Source: Lepidonotus clava (taxonomy: Eukaryota; Annelida; Polychaeta; Phyllodocida; Polynoidae). From it: a DNA stretch of 64,000 nucleotides. The first letter of the stretch is position 1; each line of letters opens with the position of its first letter. Below the pieces are notes generated by a model. The model worked only from the letters and a program-made list of their open reading frames with translations, made no database searches and was not told where the DNA came from. The stretch covers positions 37,111,003 through 37,175,002 of the forward strand of contig OW387148.1 in assembly GCA_936440205.1 (NCBI GenBank), written 5' to 3'. This document shows, piece after piece, positions 57,377 through 64,000 of the stretch. The translations under genes and the position numbers were made by a program.

Positions 57377-60300
57377 GTGAAAATGATAAAACGTTACTTC
57401 GCTAAATTTAAAAGTTTTGTCTTGTGTTGTAAAGTAGCCTGCAGAAATTGAGTTATGTGGGTCACCCTCGACCCAGGCCAGGGCAGAGCGAGGTCAGAAT
57501 AATCAAGGGTTAGCTTAGGTTGTCTTCTTTATCTTACTTTTCGCCTCAGCCTCAGGCTCTGGCTCTGTCCTGGGATAATGACAAAACTTGAAAAAGATGC
57601 TGGTGCTGGAACGGGTAGACTTTTTTCTGTAGTGACAGTGTACATTTTGAACTAGAGTAGTGGAGGGTATTATCGGCAGTCTTGTATTATCGGCACCCCT
57701 AACAATTATTCAGATATTACAAAAACAATTTGTGCTTTTGGGCAATAAAAATTTATATAGATGATACAAAGGAAACTTGTATTCTATTGTTTACCATTAG
57801 ACTTCTATGGTACGGGCCATGCATAGATAATGAACATTGAATGAAATAATTCTCTGCATGATCACCCATCCAGAAATAGCCATTTTTATGCCACTGGATA
57901 ACAGACACAAGTGTATCTATAGACTTCATTTGTTGATCTCAAAAATAAGTTTAATGATTTAATTTTGATTTGTATGACCTAAAATGTGTCCAAAAAGAAA
58001 TATTTAGGGAAAAAATAGTCTTAAAAGTATAGGTACATTTTCAATTACAGGGGTGTCGATAATACAGTAGTAGTAGTAGTAGTAGTACTTTTATTGACAT
58101 CAAAGAGTCATTACAAGCTGATCTCATGTGTCATTTACAAAGACAGTAACATATATACAATAAACAATCATTAAGACAGCAATAAACACATGGCAATCGC
58201 GATACTATTAACATCAATACTATTATGTTTTGACAACTGAATGTCTATAGATAGAGGCATATGTGTAGTGAGATCTAGATCTATATTAACTATCCGGTTC
58301 TAAATGTTTCGAGATTCAGTTAATGAATGGACGGGCTATAGTGATATGATATTGGCAAAAACAAAGAGCACCATGACCTTGTTGGCACAAACTGTGACAC
58401 CTGTAACAACTGACTAGGTAACAACAGACTAGTAATATAATGCTGCTCAACTTTGCTAAAGACTAATAATACTGATTAATATTGTCTTACGTGGTTTTCT
58501 CTGGTTTTGAATGCCGAGTATACATAAGCACCCAGTGCTTTGATGACCTTAGCATCTTTACTACCCATAACAGAAATAAACAAGTCATCGTGGGAAATTG
58601 TAGAGCTGTCCAGTGATAATGAGTTAAGTAAAGATTGGCGCAGTCCATCATATAGCGTACAACTTAGGAGAAAGTGCTGTTCATCTTCAACTTCGTTCAA
58701 GGAGCAGTTTAGACACTTTCTATTTTCCTTAGCAACCTTAGGTTTTACATGACGTCCTGTCTCTATAGCAAGTGAATGAGAACTCATTCTTAACCTGGCC
58801 AGAGCTGTCAAATGTTTTAGATTAGACATGCAAAGTAGGTATCTTTCTGTACGATATTCTTCTTTGAATTGTTGAAACGTTCTTAGTTTTCCCTTCGTGT
58901 TATCTTTCACTCTCAACAAACAGTTTTCCATATGCATGTTGTACAATCTTTCTCTTAGTCCTGCCAGTATTTTATTTCTTACAGTGATTGGTGCCGCTAT
59001 AATTAATTCTGGCTCAGACAGATTCAGTGATTCAAGGAGTTTATGTACCTCAGTCCACCAGTTACTCTGACCGTGATGATGAAGGTTGACCAATGAGTCA
59101 AATGCATTACGAATTGGATCATGCTCTTGTAAATTTGCTATTCTTAACCAGTATTTTAGAGTACTAATATGTCTTCTTAGCTGCACTGGGAAACGCCCAG
59201 TCTCACTGAAAACTGCATCAGTCGGGGTCTGTGATCTTATTCCTAATGTACTTTTAATATACATTAAATTAAATGTTTCTAACTTATCATTTTCCTTAAA
59301 TCTATACCAAACTTCTGATCCATATTCCATTATTGGCAATATCTGGGTGTCGAAAACTTTAAATGCTAGTTTCGGAGATAATCTACCTAGAGTTTCAGCA
59401 CTTAGTTTTTTGGCCTGATAGCTAGCTTTTCGGGCTGATTAACAAGATGTTCCGGCATTGTACTTAATGGATCCCTCTTAAGAGTGTTGAAAATAAAGCC
59501 GAGATATTTGTATTCACTCACAACTTCTATATTGTTTCCTCCAATCACAAAGTCTGTTGTACTACTTTCTTTCTTATTGAAAATAAGGACCTTTGTTTTC
59601 ATTAGACTAACAATCATATGCCACTTATTGCAGAATTCGTACATTCCATTGATCTGTTCTTGTAGGCCCTCAGCTGTATCTGAACACAAAACTAGATCAT
59701 CTGCATACAGAATATATCGTACAATAGTGTCATTCAGTACAATCCCATACCTAGATTTCAAAAAATTCTGTAGATCATATAAGTACTCTGTAAAAAGCTT
59801 AGGACTGATCATGCCACCTTGTAGTACACCACATAGACTTTCTATTTCTTCACTTAGTTCGCCATTTACTTTTACTCTACACTTGGATTTGTTGTACATA
59901 CTTTGAATAACCTGTAAAAACCTTCCACCCACCCCTCGTTGTCTAAGCTTATATATTAAAGCAGCCCGATTCACATAATCAAATGCTTTTGTGAAGTCCA
60001 CAAAGCATACAAATAAAGGTTTGTTTACAAATCTCTGTTTCATGATCAAGGAATATAGGATGAAGGCATTGTCTGTGATAATACACTCCATTCCATGTGC
60101 ATGTCTTGTATTATCGGCAGGGTAACCTTATTAGAAGTAAAATTGTACTGGAAAATATATTGAAATTGCTAAAAATCATAAATCATTATTCAGAATTCAG
60201 AACAGAGTCTTGTGTAAATGTGATGGGTATTGATTTTAAAGTTACATTTGCTCCTACTACTATCTATCATACATGAGAAAAAACCAATACTCAATTTGCA

Positions 60301-63300
60301 ATAGGGACTTACAAAGAATATAAGTAAAATGTATGTTTCTGATAGAATTATGTTAAGCTGAAATTTTCTATTAGCTAAACTAAAGAATGAACTTGAAATC
60401 AGTTGGATTTATAAGAAAACACATCAAACAGGTTTTTTTCTGACATAAATGTTCAATTTATGTATTTCTACCACAAATTAATGATTATTTACATGCTAGG
60501 TGCCGATAATACACTACAGGTGCCGATAATACACTCCAAAACATGAAAAATAATTGAACTAATATTTCTATCCTCAATTCTGAAAATCGTCTACTACATC
60601 TTTAGGGGTTGTAAATAAGTTCAGACTATCTCATTGGACACGTTTTGTTTCAAGTTTAGGGAAAATATGTACACAATGACACATTATGGCCTAAGGTGCC
60701 GATAATACACGCCACTACTCTATAGAGAGTTAATTATCTGTTGTATATGGTGTACATAATTAGTCGTAGTTAATTGTAGATAATAGCTAGCTCCAAACGC
60801 AGTCTCCTCCTCGTTCGACTGCTGTCGTCCAATACATAATATGATAATTATAGTTCCCACATCATGTAAGACCTAACACTTGCGTGAAAGGTTATATAAA
60901 TTCTTAATTAATATTCACCTATGTATTGCCGTTCCGTGACAAGATCTCAATTGACAATGATCAGCTCCAAGCAGGGGCAGATCCAGGGACTGTCTTCCAG
61001 GGGGGGCAAGGTATCTGCTCCCCCCCCCCCCCATGATTTACCTTGCAAAATTTCTCTTCAGATTAGTCAAAACTTGTGGTAACTTATGAGATAGTTTACA
61101 TTAACACTTTATGATTTCAGGAAGTGCAGCCCATTTGAATTTGAATGCACCCTCCCATATATGCATATCTAAAAAGTGAAAAATGTGTGTATTTTCCGGG
61201 TGCACACTTCTCAAAAATGTGCACCTGGCGCAGAAAATGTGCAGCTCAGGTGCAGGGCGCACCCTTAGTTTCAAACACTGATGGGAGAGGGGGGCCCCCA
61301 ACATGATTTAACATGGGAGAGGACGAGGCCAAGGCCCGTCCAGCCCCCCCACCCTCCTCCTCCCTAAATCCACCCCTGATTCAAAAGTGCCGCATACATT
61401 TTTAATTTATTTAAACTGAAAACGAGACAGTTAGTTCTTACAAGTACTTTTTTACTTACAGAAACTACAACCGTTGAAAGACAATTTTCAACAGTTCAAT
61501 TCATACTTATTGACAAATTTCTAAGACTATTTCACCTCTCATGGAAGCTCCGCTCCAGGACTGACATGATGACTAGTTCTAGTTAATAAGTTATGCCCCC
61601 TGCAGATCCGGGGAGGGGATTCCCTGGCACCATGGGTTTATTGATTCACTCGTAGATTAATGATAGAGACGGAAGAAGGCTTGTACATGTATATTCTTTT
61701 TTCTTTCAAAAAGGGTATCAGCCCCCTGAGCTTATAACTTGTTATTTTGAGCAAAATACGTCAGTCCTGAAAAGAAAGTGGCAGCCAGCTGAAAAACGTG
61801 AATAACAAACAATGCTGTAACCTTAAAATTCTCAGATCTAACCCAGGAAAAGGTTTTACAGTAGCACACTTAATACTACTTCAGGGAAATGATTTTTGAT
61901 AACATTTATAGAAAAATAGAAGTGTAGAACTGTTAACTCACTGTTATGTTACTTTAATTCAGCCCAAGTCCATCCTGTTCACGTGCATGGACAGTCGGTT
62001 GGTCATCACACGTCTGCTGAACGCTGACGTGGGCGACATGTTCGTCCTGCGGAACGCGGGCAACCTCATCCCGCACTCCAAGCTCTTCAACAAGGAGTCG
62101 GTCTCCACCGAACCTGGGGCGCTCGAGTTTGGCGTACTGCACAACGACTCCCGGCACGTCTTCGTCTGCGGCCACTCCGACTGTAAGGTGAGGTGCCATG
62201 TTCACAGAATATAACACCAAAGTATGATATGACTCAAAAGCAGAAATTGCAGGTTGTAGACATTTCACGGTTTCTCTTTTTTACCCTATAGTAAATATGG
62301 ATATACATATATAGATATCAGGGACTGTAGCGTTTTACGTCTGGTTAGATTTACCATCCCACGTCTGTCAACGGGCTATCTGACAGGGACCTTAATACAG
62401 ACTGACTTGCGGCTCCACATGGGGATCCACATACGACCCATGGGGATCTTACATACCTCAGGCTTCGCCCTCAGTATGCGCCAATCCCCTATGGGTCGTA
62501 CAGGCACCCTCTGACGACCCCTGCGGGTCTTCTTATATTAGTACAACATGGAGCTGAAACTCGCCGCTCGACATGTAGATGCAGCGCTACCCCTGAAATG
62601 TAACTGGTTGTTCTACTTCGCCTTGTTAGAGCTAAATGTCACTCCCTGTCTGTCACCAGGCAATGCACGCGCTGTACAACATGGAGTCGAAGCCCACCGA
62701 CTCGCCGCTCGACATGTGGATGCGGCGGCACGCATCATCCAGTCTCACCAAGTTCGAGCACCTCGTGACCCTGGGGCCCGACCACGCTCTCTCCTTCCGC
62801 GGGGAGACCAAGGAGAAGGAGTTCAAGGCCTACATCGACCCCGAGAACGCCTTCCAACCCGTCGACAAACTCTCCCAGGTACGTGTAGGCGAGATAGTTG
62901 GCCGGTCTGATTCAAACGTGGAGCGTATCCAGAGATCTTTAAAGGGGGGGTAAGGGGGAGCACCCTAATGTAAAAATATCCTCTCCATCGTCTGGGTTCG
63001 AACATTTTACATTTAATAAGCTATATTACATCGAAAATAAGCACCCTCCCCACCACACACACACCCTTTAATTCGCCACTGAACGTACGTAATCATTCAG
63101 GACTCAACATTATAAGGCACCATGACAAATTAATTGCACTTGGAGCAAGGACATACGTTTCTATTTAGTTTTACTCTGTTGCAATCATGACTGATAGACT
63201 GAAAGTCTTTCCACTTTCCACGAAAGTTAATAAAGAGAACACATATGAAAATATGGCCCTTATTAGTATATCTAGTAAATACACAATATATTAATGTGTA

Positions 63301-63557
63301 CATCTGATGTATATGCTAGAAGTAGTTCTCTACAATGCTTTTCTTTATGGCAGATCAACACGTTGCAGCAGCTGCAGAACATCGCCAGCTACTCGTTCCT
63401 GCACGACAAGCTGAAGAAGAACGAGCTGCATCTGCACGCCATGTGGTTCGACATCTACACAGGCGACTTCTACGTCTTCAGCCGAGACCAGTGCCGCTTT
63501 GTACCTGTCACAGAGGACAGCGTCAACACCTACAGCAGGGAGATCAAAAACTGGTGA
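57275..63557 (+). CDS. Beta-class carbonic anhydrase (whole spliced gene, 4 exons)
   Basis: Exons 57275-57376, 61963-62187, 62660-62878 and 63354-63557 join without frame loss into 249 residues, close to the roughly 255 of Drosophila CAHbeta. It catalyses reversible CO2 hydration with a Zn ion held by Cys-His-Cys. The motifs are CMDSR (zinc Cys and the catalytic Asp-Arg dyad, about residues 42-46) and CGHSDC (zinc His and Cys, about 103-108). NAGN and PGALEFGV, typical of the family, lie between. Insect beta-anhydrases are mitochondrial; no strong presequence is evident here. The 4.6-kb first intron holds a TIR element split by a LINE. Confidence 0.93.
57655..60720. mobile_element. Non-autonomous TIR DNA element with repeated TATTATCGGC motifs, split by a LINE
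   Basis: The left end GAGTAGTGGAGGGTATTATC and the right end (inverted) GAGTAGTGGCGTGTATTATC match at 18 of 20 positions, and both are flanked by TA, suggesting a TA target duplication as in Tc1/mariner-like elements. TATTATCGGC or its complement recurs at 57668, 57685, 58055, 60109, 60502, 60522 and 60698. The element's own sequence is 57655-58064 and about 60100-60720. No transposase coding was seen. Confidence 0.75.
58065..60095 (-). mobile_element. 5'-truncated non-LTR retrotransposon (LINE, Jockey-superfamily / CR1-Crack-like)
   Basis: Reverse-transcriptase coding runs from 60091 to 59402 with FVDFTKAFDYVNR, LQGGMISPKLF and YADDLVLC (the catalytic YADD). It then continues in another frame to 58476 with the thumb region, ILAGLRERLYN, and a C-terminal zinc-knuckle-like CLNCSLNEVEDEQHFLLSC. 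One frameshift separates the two blocks near 59,420. The endonuclease and N-terminal part are absent, and the 5' end is lost near 60,095. The 3' end is a TAG/CTA trinucleotide run (58066-58087), the microsatellite-type tail usual for these clades. It lies within the TIR element above, so it is younger than that element. Confidence 0.88.
61240..61281. mobile_element. Isolated end of a CAGTGTTTG-type MITE
   Basis: The stretch containing TTAGTTTCAAACACTG matches the right end of the element at 50555-50811. The sequence to its left has GTGCACCTGGCGCAGAAAAT-like repeats, and a matching left end was not found. Confidence 0.45.
61282..61962. other. End of beta-anhydrase intron 1
   Basis: AT-rich intron with a poly-C run just upstream (about 61,019) and no recognised element. 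The branch/acceptor region ends in ttactttaattcag. Confidence 0.5.
61963..62187 (+). CDS. Beta-carbonic anhydrase exon 2 (active site)
   Basis: Seventy-five codons between ttaattcag and AAG|GTGAGG. Encodes PKSILFTCMDSRLVITRLLN, VGDMFVLRNAGNLIPHSK, EPGALEFGVLHNDSRHVFV and CGHSDCK. All three zinc ligands and the Asp-Arg dyad lie in this one exon. Phase 0 at both ends. Confidence 0.96.
62539..62585 (+). pseudogene. Decayed partial duplicate of beta-anhydrase exon 3 inside intron 2
   Basis: The stretch with tacaacatggagctgaaa and ctcgccgctcgacatgtaga repeats exon 3 at 62674-62725 (tacaacatggagtcgaag and ctcgccgctcgacatgtgga). Compared with exon 3 it lacks about 11 bases and has TAG where the exon has the Trp codon TGG. 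It lies about 135 bp upstream of the real copy and has no splice signals of its own. Confidence 0.72.
62660..62878 (+). CDS. Beta-carbonic anhydrase exon 3
   Basis: Seventy-three codons, phase 0 at both ends. Encodes AMHALYNMESKPTDSPLDMW and FKAYIDPENAFQPVDKLSQ, the helical segment after the zinc site. A decayed partial copy of its 5' part lies in the intron before it. Confidence 0.93.
63354..63557 (+). CDS. Beta-carbonic anhydrase last exon
   Basis: Sixty-seven codons and TGA. Encodes INTLQQLQNIASYSFLHDKL, HLHAMWFDIYTGDFYVFSRD and a REIKNW C-terminus. The LHAMWFDIxTG block is conserved in beta-anhydrases. The 3' UTR runs on to the window edge; no AATAAA was seen. Confidence 0.95.
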   Translation: MNTLQQLQNIASYSFLHDKLKKNELHLHAMWFDIYTGDFYVFSRDQCRFVPVTEDSVNTYSREIKNW

Positions 63558-64000
63558 TTGGCACGGCAGTATGACTGTTAGGGAAGGACGGTACTGTTTG
63601 GGTGGTCACAGCAGTATTAGGGAAGGAAGGTACTGTGTGAGAAGTGTGTGTAATGGAAGATTTGGTGTAGAGTGAGGGAGGGAACTACGGATGTGATTTA
63701 GATGCCAATTTACGATCTTGTTTCCAGGGGTTAACTTTATAGTTTCTCTCGCAGGGCCACGTTGATCCAGGTATTTTTTATTTTCCCTTCTTTTTTTTTG
63801 TTATTTCGAGCACAGCATGAAAGAGAAGCAATTTAGAGACGACGGTTGTAAGCTTGAATGTACGTCTTGAATATACAAGTCGGCGTAGTAATAGACCCTG
63901 AAAGTAATGTACTCAATGCTTGCCGCCCAGGACCAAAGTCGGTAACTCCTATGAAATATATACATATATGTCTTGTGATAGTAGGTGTGTGATACCCCTA
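63558..64000 (+). other. Beta-anhydrase 3' UTR and downstream DNA
   Basis: No further frame. Short GGTACTGT repeats follow the stop (about 63,577-63,640). The poly(A) signal was not seen before the window ends. Confidence 0.5.

Noticed and set aside
1-64000. Retrovirus-like or LTR elements, CRISPR arrays, phage or operon features
   Set aside because: No long terminal repeats, gag/pol-type frames or spaced direct repeats were seen. The only reverse transcriptase is the LINE at 58-60 kb.

Overview
The window is animal nuclear DNA. It has small, well-spaced coding exons with GT/AG borders, many short DNA transposons, tRNA-derived SINEs, one truncated LINE, and many poly-G/poly-C tracts. The gene content points to an invertebrate. 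There is a metazoan beta-class carbonic anhydrase, which vertebrates lack, next to a cytokinesis RhoGEF (ECT2/Pebble) whose BRCT, DH and PH regions align closely with vertebrate ECT2. A cephalochordate (amphioxus) is my best guess; a mollusc or another invertebrate cannot be excluded by reading alone.

Layout. 1-4980: intergenic DNA downstream of ECT2, with no supported gene. 5001-56690, minus strand: ECT2, 23 coding exons that keep frame end to end and give a 971-residue protein. Exons 1-7 (56690-51441) encode BRCT0, BRCT1 and the first part of BRCT2. A 37.9-kb intron follows. Exons 8-23 (13498-5001) encode the rest of BRCT2, the basic linker, the DH and PH domains and a long C-terminal tail. 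Near the 3' end of the giant intron is a 1.58-kb open exon (15432-13854). It has a strong Kozak ATG and ends in a splice donor in the same phase as exon 7, so it joins exon 8 in frame. The predicted product is a second ECT2 isoform of about 1254 residues, in which a Ser/Thr-Pro-rich, basic N-terminus replaces BRCT0, BRCT1 and half of BRCT2. This is the most interesting observation in the window.

57275-63557, plus strand: a four-exon beta-carbonic anhydrase of 249 residues, head to head with ECT2. The two start codons are 584 bp apart. The shared interval holds a CCAAT box and CHR-like (TTTGAA) motifs facing ECT2, as expected for a G2/M gene. The first intron of the anhydrase holds a TIR element that a 5'-truncated LINE has split.

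The giant ECT2 intron is a patchwork of non-autonomous TIR elements, foldbacks, two dispersed AT/GC-mixed repeat families, SINE heads, and several GC-rich promoter- or enhancer-like islands (near 17.8, 27.0, 32.6, 37.9, 41.2 and 47.8 kb). I found no separate protein gene in it. No retroviral or LTR element, CRISPR array or bacterial feature was seen.
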